Assembly (NCBI GenBank): GCA_020025545.1
Contig: JAHHRX010000002.1
Coordinates: 40,590 to 104,589, forward strand
Direction: 5' to 3'
Source: Oscillospiraceae bacterium
GTDB taxonomy: Bacteria > Bacillota > Clostridia > Oscillospirales > Oscillospiraceae
DNA: 64,000 nucleotides
Each line of letters opens with the position of its first letter. Within the stretch, counting starts at the first letter, position 1. The position numbers were made by a program, and so were the translations under genes. A model generated the notes under the pieces. It was given only the letters and a program-made list of their open reading frames with translations, was not told the DNA's origin and ran no database searches. This document shows, piece after piece, positions 27,309 through 34,042 of this stretch.

Positions 27309-28460
27309 TTATTCCAAACGCTCCCGAAAGAAACCTTCAATGGCTTCCCGGGATGCCCGGACACTGCCCTGCTTAAAGCCGGCCTTGCCGCCGCCACGGC
27401 CTCCGAGGGCCTCCAGCATATCCTTACACAGCGGACTGACATCCTCATTTTGGCTGACAAGGCAGAAGCCGTAGCCGGCTTCGTCGCTGCCGGAAAACAC
27501 CGCCGAAACGCCGTTGCAGACCTGCACCAGCCGATCCCCCAGAAAACGCAGGTCGCCTCCGTCCAGCCCCTCCATAAAGTGCAGGACATTTTTTCTGCCG
27601 GACAATTTCTCCGCTTCCGCCCATAAAATCTGCCGTTTCAGCCCCGCAGATTGGAATTTTTCCTCCGAAAGGGCATCGTTTATCTTCCGGGCGGCCTCGC
27701 CGGTTTCCAAAATTTTGGCGGAAAATGTCTGGCTCACCTGTCGGTTCTGCTCATAAACCGCCGTCATATATTCGTATGCCCTGCGGCCGCAGACCATCTC
27801 CAGACGGATGCCGCCCCGGAATTTCACCGCCGACAGAATCTTGATCATGCCCACCTCTCCGGTGCGTGCCACATGGACACCGCAGCAGGCGCAGGTGTCA
27901 TAGCCGGGGATTCTGACGATCCGCACAGGCCATGCAAGTTCCCGCTTCGTCCGGTAGGTGACGGTTTTCAGCTCCTCGGGATCGGGGATCCGGCATTCGA
28001 TGGGAATATCCTTCCAAACGGCCTCGTTGGCCTTTTTTTCCAGTTCCAGAAGTGCCTCCGGCGCAATCGGGCCGCTGAAATCCACCTCCATCACATCGGC
28101 ACCGACATGAAAGCCGGTGTTATGGTAGCCGTAGGCGGCATGGATCAGCCCGGAGAGAATGTGCTCGCCGGTATGCTGCTGCATCAGATCAAACCGCCGC
28201 TGCCAGTCGATGACGCCTTCCGCCTGACTGCCCACGCTCAGAGGCTTTTCGCACAGGTGCAGCACTTCCTCGCCCCGCTCCTGCACATCCAGAACCGCAA
28301 TCCCGTTCAGTGTGCCGAGGTCGCAGGCCTGTCCGCCGCCTTCGGGATAAAAAGCGGTGGCATCCAGCGTCACAAGCCACCCTTTTTCCGTCTCCTCGCA
28401 GCTGGTAACGGCGGCGGTAAAGCGGGTCATGTGGCAGTCTTCATAGTATAGTTTACGCAT
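27309..28460 (-). CDS. AlaX-type alanyl-tRNA editing protein (long form with DHHA1)
   Basis: 383 residues. The N-terminus resembles the AlaRS editing-linked domain (FYPEGGGQACDLGTL); HTGEHILSGL supplies two zinc/catalytic His residues of HxxxH and the later CACCGVHVARTGEVG the remaining Cys/His. A C-terminal DHHA1-like domain ends with GGRGGGKAGFKQGS. It hydrolyses Ser or Gly mischarged on tRNA-Ala in trans. ATG 28460 has GGAGG and overlaps the mtaB stop by eight bases, so the two tRNA genes are coupled. Confidence 0.88.
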   Translation of the reverse strand: MRKLYYEDCHMTRFTAAVTSCEETEKGWLVTLDATAFYPEGGGQACDLGTLNGIAVLDVQERGEEVLHLCEKPLSVGSQAEGVIDWQRRFDLMQQHTGEHILSGLIHAAYGYHNTGFHVGADVMEVDFSGPIAPEALLELEKKANEAVWKDIPIECRIPDPEELKTVTYRTKRELAWPVRIVRIPGYDTCACCGVHVARTGEVGMIKILSAVKFRGGIRLEMVCGRRAYEYMTAVYEQNRQVSQTFSAKILETGEAARKINDALSEEKFQSAGLKRQILWAEAEKLSGRKNVLHFMEGLDGGDLRFLGDRLVQVCNGVSAVFSGSDEAGYGFCLVSQNEDVSPLCKDMLEALGGRGGGKAGFKQGSVRASREAIEGFFRERLE

Positions 28461-29751
28461 TTGATTCCTCCACTGCGCCCAAAACGCCGTCACGATAGAT
28501 TTCCGTAATTTTCACCGGCAGCACCAGATTGCGGCGTCCCGCCCCGGGGACATAGACCCGCACATAGTTGAGGGCGTGTCCCGTGTCATATGCGCCGTCC
28601 GGCTCCTCAAACAGCACCTGCTGCACCGTGCCGATCAGATTCTCCCGGTAGGTACGGTTCATTTCCGCCGCCACCGCCGTAGCGGCGCGGCTGCGTGCTT
28701 CCTTGGTGGCATTGTCGTGCTGTCCGGGCATTTTGTCCGCAGGGGTGCCGGGTCGGCGGGAATAGGGGAAGATATGCATATCCGCAAACCCACATTTGCG
28801 GATAAAGGCGAGGCTTTCGGCAAATTCTTCCTCCGTTTCCCCGGGGAATGCCACGATCATATCCGTGGTAATGGCGCAGCCGGGAAAATACTGCCGCAGC
28901 AGGCTCACGCTTTCGCAGAACCGGGCGGTGTCATATTTGCGCTTCATGCGCTGAAGCACCGTGTCAGAGCCGGACTGCATGGAAAGATGGAACTGCGGGC
29001 AGAGATTTTCATATTTTTGCAGGATTCGGCAAAACTCCTCGGTAACGATCCTAGGTTCCAGCGAGCCCAGACGCACCCGCATACCGGGCACTGCTTCGCA
29101 GAGGGCTGCGATCAGCTCCGTCACCGGAGGCTTTCCCGGCAGATCCACGCCCCAGGAAGCAACTTCGATGCCGGTGACCACGATTTCCCGATAGCCTTTT
29201 TCTTCCAGTTCCTTTGCCTGCTCCACTGCCAGTGCCAGAGGGGCAGACCGGGCGGGGCCCCGGGTATAGGGGATAATGCAGTAGGTGCAGAAGTTTACGC
29301 ACCCGTCCTGCACCTTCAGCATGGCTCTGGTGCGCTCCGCCAGTCCGCCGGCAGGCAGCACCTCAAATTCCCGGCGGCTCAGGGCATTGTCCAGATTTTC
29401 AATGTGGCTGTGCTTTGCCGCAGATTCCAGCACCTGCTGAACAAAGGCCTGCCGGTTTCCGCTGCCGCCCAGCACATCCGCACCCAGCTGCCGCACAGCT
29501 TCGGCATCGTGCTGGGTATAGCAGCCGCAGACAGCAATCACCGCCTCAGGATGCTCCCGGCGGCACCGGCGGATCACCGCCCGGTTTTTCTTGTCCGCCA
29601 CGGCCGTGACGGAACAGGTGTTGATGATATATCCGTCGCAGGCATCATCAAAGGTTCCAATCTCATGGCCCTGCTGTACAAAAAGCTTTTCCATAGCCTG
29701 CGTCTCATACTGGTTTGTCTTACATCCGAGTGTATAAAATGCAAATTTCAT
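28453..29751 (-). CDS. mtaB: tRNA t6A methylthiotransferase MtaB
   Basis: 432 residues. UPF0004 domain (FYTLGCKTNQYETQAME, INTCSVTAVADKK with cluster-binding Cys), radical SAM core with CVNFCTYCIIPYTRG (CxxxCxxC), and a C-terminal TRAM domain. It converts t6A37 to ms2t6A in tRNA. ATG 29751 chosen over an upstream GTG because GGTGG is at the right distance. First gene of mtaB-alaX. Confidence 0.94.
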   Translation of the reverse strand: MKFAFYTLGCKTNQYETQAMEKLFVQQGHEIGTFDDACDGYIINTCSVTAVADKKNRAVIRRCRREHPEAVIAVCGCYTQHDAEAVRQLGADVLGGSGNRQAFVQQVLESAAKHSHIENLDNALSRREFEVLPAGGLAERTRAMLKVQDGCVNFCTYCIIPYTRGPARSAPLALAVEQAKELEEKGYREIVVTGIEVASWGVDLPGKPPVTELIAALCEAVPGMRVRLGSLEPRIVTEEFCRILQKYENLCPQFHLSMQSGSDTVLQRMKRKYDTARFCESVSLLRQYFPGCAITTDMIVAFPGETEEEFAESLAFIRKCGFADMHIFPYSRRPGTPADKMPGQHDNATKEARSRAATAVAAEMNRTYRENLIGTVQQVLFEEPDGAYDTGHALNYVRVYVPGAGRRNLVLPVKITEIYRDGVLGAVEESNA

Positions 29752-29807
29752 TGTTAATTCCACCAAAATTTCATATACGTGTTTGTGTTAATCGTCCATT
29801 GCGTCAA

Positions 29808-29836
29808 TTGCATAGATGTCAAATCTTTGCTATAAT
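29808..29836 (+). promoter_or_regulatory. Sigma-A promoter for the HPr-like gene
   Basis: TTGCAT, 17 bp, TATAAT, about 85 bp upstream of the ATG. Confidence 0.75.
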
Positions 29837-29920
29837 TTCATAAGGTTGGGAGTTATCCCCCATAGTGCGTCACCATTATACATGATAAACATATCTTTGT
29901 ACAGCTTTTTGGGGGGTATT

Positions 29921-30154
29921 ATGCAGGAATTCTACATCCATATTCGCTCTTTTAAAGATGTTCAGGATTTTGTGGCACTGGCCACAGTCCAGCCTTTTTC
30001 CGTTTCCGTGGGAAATGATTTCCAGCAGGTCAACGGGAAAAGCTTCAGCGGCATGGTCTCTTTGGACTATCAGCGCCCCACCTTCGTTCGCTCAGAATGT
30101 TCGTCGGCACAGTGGCAGGTCTTTCGTCAGCAGGCCGCGAGGTTTCTCACATAA
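29921..30154 (+). CDS. HPr-like protein lacking the phosphorylatable histidine
   Basis: 77 residues. The segment VNGKSFSGMVSLDYQRP matches the HPr turn that contains regulatory Ser46 in PTS phosphocarriers (KS retained), and the length and strand/helix order fit HPr. The N-terminal loop that should carry the active His (normally GLHARP) reads RSFKDVQDF, so it cannot be the usual phosphocarrier. Its likely role is regulatory, or a non-PTS function. Own promoter and terminator. ATG 29921 follows GGGGGG; an open frame from 29816 crosses the promoter. Confidence 0.7.
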   Translation: MQEFYIHIRSFKDVQDFVALATVQPFSVSVGNDFQQVNGKSFSGMVSLDYQRPTFVRSECSSAQWQVFRQQAARFLT

Positions 30155-30174
30155 TTTCTTTTGGCTCTAGCAGC

Positions 30175-30206
30175 CCGTCCCGGGAATACTCGGGGCGGTT
30201 TTTTTT
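30175..30206 (+). terminator. Terminator of the HPr-like gene
   Basis: CCGTCCCG/CGGGGCGG stem (one G-T pair) followed by eight T residues. Confidence 0.85.
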
Positions 30207-30212
30207 GCGGAA

Positions 30213-30245
30213 AAAGCACCTTCTTTCGGAAGGTGCTTTCCTTTT
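30213..30245 (-). terminator. Terminator of rpiB
   Basis: 11-bp stem AAAGCACCTTC/GAAGGTGCTTT with T tracts on both sides; it adjoins the rpiB stop. Confidence 0.8.
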
Positions 30246-30686
30246 TCACTTTTCCGGTGCCATCAGCTTTGCAATGCGCCGCTTATGGCGATCTTCCTCC
30301 GAAAACGGTGTTTCCAGCCATGTATCCACGATCTGAAGCGCCAGCATGGGGGCAACCACCCCTGCGCCCAGCGCCATCATGTTGGTGTCGTTGTGCAGGC
30401 GGGTCAGCTTTGCGCTCATAAGGTCACCCAGCAGCGCACAGCGAATCCCTTTCACCTTATTGGCCGTAATCGAAACGCCGATGCCGGTGGTACACATGAC
30501 AATGCCCCGGTCAAACTCTCCGGCTGCCACCGCCCGGGCGGCGGGATAGATATAATCCGGGTAGTCACAGGATGCTTCGGTATAGGTGCCGAAGTCCTTT
30601 ACCTCATGTCCCAGCTCCTGCAAATGTGCAAGAACCGTATTTTTGAGCGCAAGAGCGCCGTGGTCGCAGGCAAGTGCAATTTTCAT
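30246..30686 (-). CDS. rpiB: Ribose-5-phosphate isomerase B
   Basis: 146 residues, normal length. IALACDHGALALK at the N-terminus, the catalytic Cys in VMCTTGIGVSITANKVKGIR (the family usually has CGTG, here CTTG) and RLHNDTNMMALGAGVV. It interconverts ribose-5-phosphate and ribulose-5-phosphate. It follows the SDR gene by 12 bases, so they are co-transcribed. Confidence 0.93.
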   Translation of the reverse strand: MKIALACDHGALALKNTVLAHLQELGHEVKDFGTYTEASCDYPDYIYPAARAVAAGEFDRGIVMCTTGIGVSITANKVKGIRCALLGDLMSAKLTRLHNDTNMMALGAGVVAPMLALQIVDTWLETPFSEEDRHKRRIAKLMAPEK

Positions 30687-30698
30687 ATCCGATTCCTC

Positions 30699-31397
30699 CT
30701 ATATTACATAGCCGCCGTTGACAGGCAAGATCTGCCCGGTGACAAATTCCGCATCCGCAAGGTATGCCATGGCTTTCGCCACATCCTCCGGCGTGCCGTT
30801 GCGGCCTACCGGGGTATCCTCTGCCATTTCATTCAGGGTCTGCGGATCGATGCTGCCGCACATATCCGTCAATATCACCCCGGGGCAGACGCAGTTGACC
30901 CGAATGCCGCTGGGGCCCAGTTCCTTGGCAAGGGCTTTGGTGAGGGCAATCACCGCGCCCTTGGTAGCGGAATACGCCGCCTCGCAGGAAGCGCCTACCT
31001 GTCCCCACATGGAACCGACGGTGATGACCGAACCTGCATGCTTTCGCAAAAATGCCGGCATGGCTGCGTTTACGCAGTGGTAAACGCCTTTCACATTCAC
31101 GGCAAACAGACGGTCCCAGTCCGTTTCCGGCACCATACTCATAAGACCGTAGTGGCAGATTCCGGCGTTGCAGATAAGAATATCCACATCGGGGATGGCG
31201 GAAAAAACTTTTTTTACCGCTTCACCTTGGGTCACATCGCAGCAAACGGCCTCTGCGCCGGTTTTTTCCGACACAGCTTTGGCGGCTGCGTGATCCTTTT
31301 CATAGAAGAAAATAACCCGATCTCCCCGGCGGGCAAACAATTCCACGGCGGCAGCGCCGATCCCCCGGGAGCCTCCGGTGACGACTACGGTTGACAT
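30699..31397 (-). CDS. Short-chain dehydrogenase/reductase (FabG-like)
   Basis: 232 residues. NAD(P)-binding TGGSRGIGAAA, the NAG motif (ICNAGICHYG), catalytic Ser (VGSMWGQVG) and YSATKGA with the Tyr-x3-Lys pair. Closest to 3-oxoacyl-ACP reductase-like SDRs (YmfI group), but its place beside rpiB gives no fatty-acid context, so the substrate is open. Confidence 0.88.
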   Translation of the reverse strand: MSTVVVTGGSRGIGAAAVELFARRGDRVIFFYEKDHAAAKAVSEKTGAEAVCCDVTQGEAVKKVFSAIPDVDILICNAGICHYGLMSMVPETDWDRLFAVNVKGVYHCVNAAMPAFLRKHAGSVITVGSMWGQVGASCEAAYSATKGAVIALTKALAKELGPSGIRVNCVCPGVILTDMCGSIDPQTLNEMAEDTPVGRNGTPEDVAKAMAYLADAEFVTGQILPVNGGYVI

Positions 31398-31561
31398 AAC
31401 TTTTCCTCCCCTTTACGGTTTCCGACACCATGGTATCACCTTTCCCTAAAAAACTCAAGGGAAAATATCCGCAGCTCCCAGCCGCAGCCCTGTGGCGCCG
31501 AAAGGGCTCCCGCAGAAATTTGCGTTTCGTGTTCGCAACGAATTTGTTTAAGCCTTGCTTA

Positions 31562-32060
31562 TGTCTCTTTCTTGTTTCGCCAAGAAAGAGACGAAAAGAA
31601 TGCGATTTAAGGGGGCTTTTTACAAAGACGCCCCCTTAAAAATCCCCTCCGAAACCGTTAGCCGTTGCTCTTTGCGACCTTGATGCGGGCAAGCAAGCAA
31701 TGCCCGCCTGCCGTTGCTCAAAGAAATTGCAGTGCGCAGCGATAGCTGCACCGTACTTCTAACAGGGAAAACTTTCTTGCACAGTACTGTTTTTCTGCCT
31801 GCCGGGAGGCGGATATCGCTTGCATATCCGCATGGCGTGTTAAAGTGCTTCGCCTGAAATCTCAGGAGTGGGTTCTCCAAGGGGGGCGGCTTGGTGCAAA
31901 GCCCCCCTTGGGCAGGTCTTTGGTTACTTTCTGCCTGCCAGAAAGCAGGCAGAGCCTGAGCCATTTCGTTACGAATAGAGCAGAAAAAAGTCCGCCGGGT
32001 GGGTGGCTCGGTAACGCAGTTCCTAAATAACCCAATAGGACAGGGCTTGAGGTATACTTT
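31562..32060 (+). repeat. Hairpin-rich dispersed repeat, copy 1
   Basis: About 500 bp, closely similar to 53041-53662 and in the same orientation relative to the downstream sporulation gene. It begins with a hairpin TCTCTTTCTTG/CAAGAAAGAGA, then TAAGGGGGC/GCCCCCTTA, GCGGGCA/TGCCCGC, GCGGATAT/ATATCCGC, CCAAGGGGGGC/GCCCCCCTTGG and CTTTCTG/CAGAAAG. No gene is supported within it; an open minus-strand frame of 114 codons is not constrained like protein. It ends about 40 bp before yabP. The 31398-31561 stretch before it shows nothing. Confidence 0.85.
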
Positions 32061-32079
32061 CGGGTCAGGCGCATAGGAT
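32054..32079 (+). promoter_or_regulatory. Candidate sigma-E-type promoter for yabP
   Basis: ATA (32054-32056), 15 bp, CATAGGAT (32072-32079), matching the loose mother-cell pattern CATAnnnT, 20 bp before the yabP ATG. YabP is sigma-E controlled in B. subtilis; the call here is by eye. Confidence 0.4.
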
Positions 32080-32098
32080 TGGCTTAGGAGGGGATGAC

Positions 32099-32371
32099 AT
32101 GAGTGAGGATCGGATGCTTTTGCCCCACAGCCTTACGCTGAGCGAGCGGCAGAAGCTCACTATGACCGGCGTAACAGAAGTGGTGAGTTTTGATGAAAAT
32201 ACGGCGGTTCTGCGAACGGATCTGGGGACACTGGTAATTCAGGGCCGGGATCTCCAGCTGAAAACCCTTTCCGCCGACGGCGGAAATATTGCAGTGGAGG
32301 GCACCGTCACCGCTCTGAGCTACGAGGAACCCCGGCAGAGCGGAAGCTGGCTCCGCCGGCTCACCCGATGA
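32099..32371 (+). CDS. yabP: Sporulation protein YabP
   Basis: 90 residues with the YabP/YqfC signature LTLSERQKLTMTGVTEVVSFDENTAVLRT split over residues 11-39, and TDLGTLVIQGRDLQLKTLS. YabP is made in the mother cell and is needed for spore cortex formation together with YabQ. RBS GGAGGGG. It overlaps yabQ by four bases (ATGA). Confidence 0.9.
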   Translation: MSEDRMLLPHSLTLSERQKLTMTGVTEVVSFDENTAVLRTDLGTLVIQGRDLQLKTLSADGGNIAVEGTVTALSYEEPRQSGSWLRRLTR

Positions 32372-33042
32372 TGACCCCCGCCATTGTCGCCCAGCGGTTT
32401 GCCGCCGCCTGCTTACTGGGTGCCATTCTGGGGATTTGGTACGGTTTTCTGCGCCCCCTGCGCCCAAAGCACACCGCCGTTTCCGATCTTTTATTTCTTG
32501 CCGGAGTGGTGCCGGTGTGGATCTATTTAAGCTTCGGCATCTGTCAGGGAGACCTGCGGCCGGGTTACTGGCTGGGTTTGGGGCTGGGCGGGGTTATATG
32601 GGAGCGGACCGCAGGACGGCTCCTGCGGCCGGTTTTCCGTCAGTTTTGGCATCTTCTGGGGCTTCCCGTCCGGCTCCTTAAAAAATTTTCCTGCAAAATT
32701 AAAAATATTATGAAAAAATCATTTGCATATATGAAAAAATGGAGTACAATAGGATGGAATAACCTTAATCACAGAAGAAACAAAGCAGGAGGATCACGCC
32801 ATGGCAAACAGAAACATACCCGTTCAAAAGCGCTTCGTGTTCACGCGCAGCAGCAAATGGATGAAAGTCGTTATTGCGGCGGCAGTTGTGTGTGCTACGG
32901 CAGCCCTTCTGGTCCTGCACGCAGTCAGACAGAACAACCGCATGCAGGCGGCAGCTCTGAAGGAGCAGGCCTATCGGCTGGAGCAGGAACAGCTGGAGCT
33001 CACCGAACGAATCAATCGCCTCGGCTCCGCCGAAAGCGCTAA
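32368..33042 (+). CDS. yabQ: Spore cortex protein YabQ with an anomalous C-terminal extension over divIC
   Basis: The open frame is 224 codons. Residues 1-100 have three to four hydrophobic helices and residues up to about 130 form the basic amphipathic tail (RLLKKFSCKIKNIMKKS) typical of YabQ. The frame then lacks a stop and runs 242 bases into divIC in another frame, giving an Arg/Gly/Ser-rich tail with no family resemblance. The protein expected from the family would end near 32760. Either a recent frameshift or loss of the stop lengthened it, or there is a base error; A6 runs at 32682 and 32733 are possible sites. Membrane protein for cortex formation in the mother cell. Confidence 0.75.
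   Translation: MMTPAIVAQRFAAACLLGAILGIWYGFLRPLRPKHTAVSDLLFLAGVVPVWIYLSFGICQGDLRPGYWLGLGLGGVIWERTAGRLLRPVFRQFWHLLGLPVRLLKKFSCKIKNIMKKSFAYMKKWSTIGWNNLNHRRNKAGGSRHGKQKHTRSKALRVHAQQQMDESRYCGGSCVCYGSPSGPARSQTEQPHAGGSSEGAGLSAGAGTAGAHRTNQSPRLRRKR
32723..32750 (+). promoter_or_regulatory. Sigma-A promoter for divIC inside yabQ
   Basis: TTGCAT, 16 bp, TACAAT, about 50 bp before divIC. It would allow vegetative divIC expression independent of yabPQ. Confidence 0.6.
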
Positions 33043-33109
33043 GGAGATTGCCCGGGATGTCCTCGGTCTTGTGGATCCCGATACGGTAGTCTATCAGCCG
33101 GAAGACTGA
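32801..33109 (+). CDS. divIC: Septum formation initiator, DivIC/FtsL family
   Basis: 102 residues: short basic cytoplasmic part (1-20), one membrane helix (about 21-41), and an extracellular coiled coil rich in Glu/Gln/Leu (45-82), ending ARDVLGLVDPDTVVYQPED. It is part of the FtsL-DivIB/FtsQ-FtsB complex that activates septal wall synthesis. Position between yabQ and yabR is conserved in Firmicutes. RBS GGAGG. Confidence 0.85.
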   Translation: MANRNIPVQKRFVFTRSSKWMKVVIAAAVVCATAALLVLHAVRQNNRMQAAALKEQAYRLEQEQLELTERINRLGSAESAKEIARDVLGLVDPDTVVYQPED

Positions 33110-33154
33110 TTTATTCGATTTATCTATTATATTTTGGAGGAAGCAAAGCAAACT

Positions 33155-33610
33155 ATGGAGTTAACCGTCGGTGCAATTTTAGAAGGTAAGGTCAAGTCTA
33201 TTACCAATTTTGGCGCATTCATCTCCCTGCCGGACAATCATACCGGAATGGTACATATTTCCGAGGTTGCCAACGCCTATGTCAGCGATATCCGCCAGCA
33301 TCTGACCGAGGGTCAGGATGTGAAGGTCATGGTCATCGGTTTGGATAACGGCAAAGTCAACCTGTCCATCAAGCGTCTGGAGCCCAAGCCCCAGAGAGAG
33401 TTTGGCAGCCGGGGCAACTCCCACAGCGCCGCCCCCCGCAACGGCGGACAGAATCGTCCTGCCCGTACTGCTCCCACACCTCCCCCCGCTCCCAAGACGG
33501 CAGATCAGCTGTTTGAAGAGAAGCTCAAGGCATTCATGTCCGAATCCGACAGCAAAATCTCTTCCATCAAGCAGTATTCCGATCACCGTACCAAGAGCCG
33601 CAGAAGATAA
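33155..33610 (+). CDS. S1 RNA-binding domain protein YabR
   Basis: 151 residues. One S1 domain (residues 1-75: GAILEGKVKSITNFGAFISL, GMVHISEVA) is followed by a Pro/Ala/Arg-rich linker and a short basic tail KQYSDHRTKSRRR. YabR-type proteins probably bind ribosomes or mRNA; no precise role is known. ATG at 33155 gives the usual family start, though its GGAGG is 14 bases away; a TTG at 33134 is the alternative. Confidence 0.85.
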   Translation: MELTVGAILEGKVKSITNFGAFISLPDNHTGMVHISEVANAYVSDIRQHLTEGQDVKVMVIGLDNGKVNLSIKRLEPKPQREFGSRGNSHSAAPRNGGQNRPARTAPTPPPAPKTADQLFEEKLKAFMSESDSKISSIKQYSDHRTKSRRR

Positions 33611-33625
33611 TATTTTTGAAAATAG

Positions 33626-33653
33626 CGGGACGGCTTCTTTTGCCGTCCCGTTT
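33626..33653 (+). terminator. Terminator of the divIC-yabR unit
   Basis: 9-bp stem CGGGACGGC/GCCGTCCCG with a TTCTTTT loop and TTT after it. Confidence 0.75.
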
Positions 33654-33813
33654 GCTATGTCCGTTTTTGCGGAACACTGCCGGGGCCCACTGCCATAAAA
33701 AGCCCCAACAATTTGCCCGGGCGTGCCGCCGGCCGTATGCACCTTTTCGGTACGGAGGAATACCATGGAATGAGCGGCGAGCCGCTTAGAAAATCTTTCC
33801 GGAGGTAATTTAT

Positions 33814-33960
33814 ATGTGTAACGGTATGTGCAACAACAATTGCGGCGGCAACTTCATCTGGATCATCATCCTGGCTCTCCTCTTCTGCACCTGCGGCAAT
33901 CAGGGCTACTACGGCTGCGGCTGCGGCAACCAGAACGGCTGCGGCAATACCTGCTGCTAA
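33814..33960 (+). CDS. Cysteine-rich 48-residue membrane peptide
   Basis: Too short for most gene finders but well supported: ATG 33814 follows GGAGG at the right spacing and it ends at a strong terminator. It begins MCNGMCNNNCGGN, has a hydrophobic helix (FIWIIILALLF, residues 14-24), and ends with alternating Cys, Gly and Asn (CTCGNQGYYGCGCG, then GNTCC). Ten of 48 residues are Cys. The layout recalls small YjcZ-type sporulation membrane peptides, but the cysteine content is far higher; metal binding or disulfide cross-linking is conceivable. Confidence 0.7.
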   Translation: MCNGMCNNNCGGNFIWIIILALLFCTCGNQGYYGCGCGNQNGCGNTCC

Positions 33961-34012
33961 ACGGAAAAATACCGCTTTCTTGGGGATAATCCCGTGAAAG
34001 CGGCAAAATTCA

Positions 34013-34042
34013 GGGCGTGCCCATTGGGGCACGCCCGTTTTT
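34013..34042 (+). terminator. Terminator of the cysteine-rich peptide gene
   Basis: 10-bp stem GGGCGTGCCC/GGGCACGCCC with an ATTG loop, then GTTTTTT. A second hairpin (33972-34003, CCGCTTTC/GAAAGCGG) precedes it. Confidence 0.9.

Noticed and set aside
31620..31964. Minus-strand open frame in repeat copy 1 (also 53099-53338 in copy 2)
   Set aside because: The two translations look alike only because the DNA is alike. Many differences change the amino acid, there is no RBS, and the region is dominated by hairpins.
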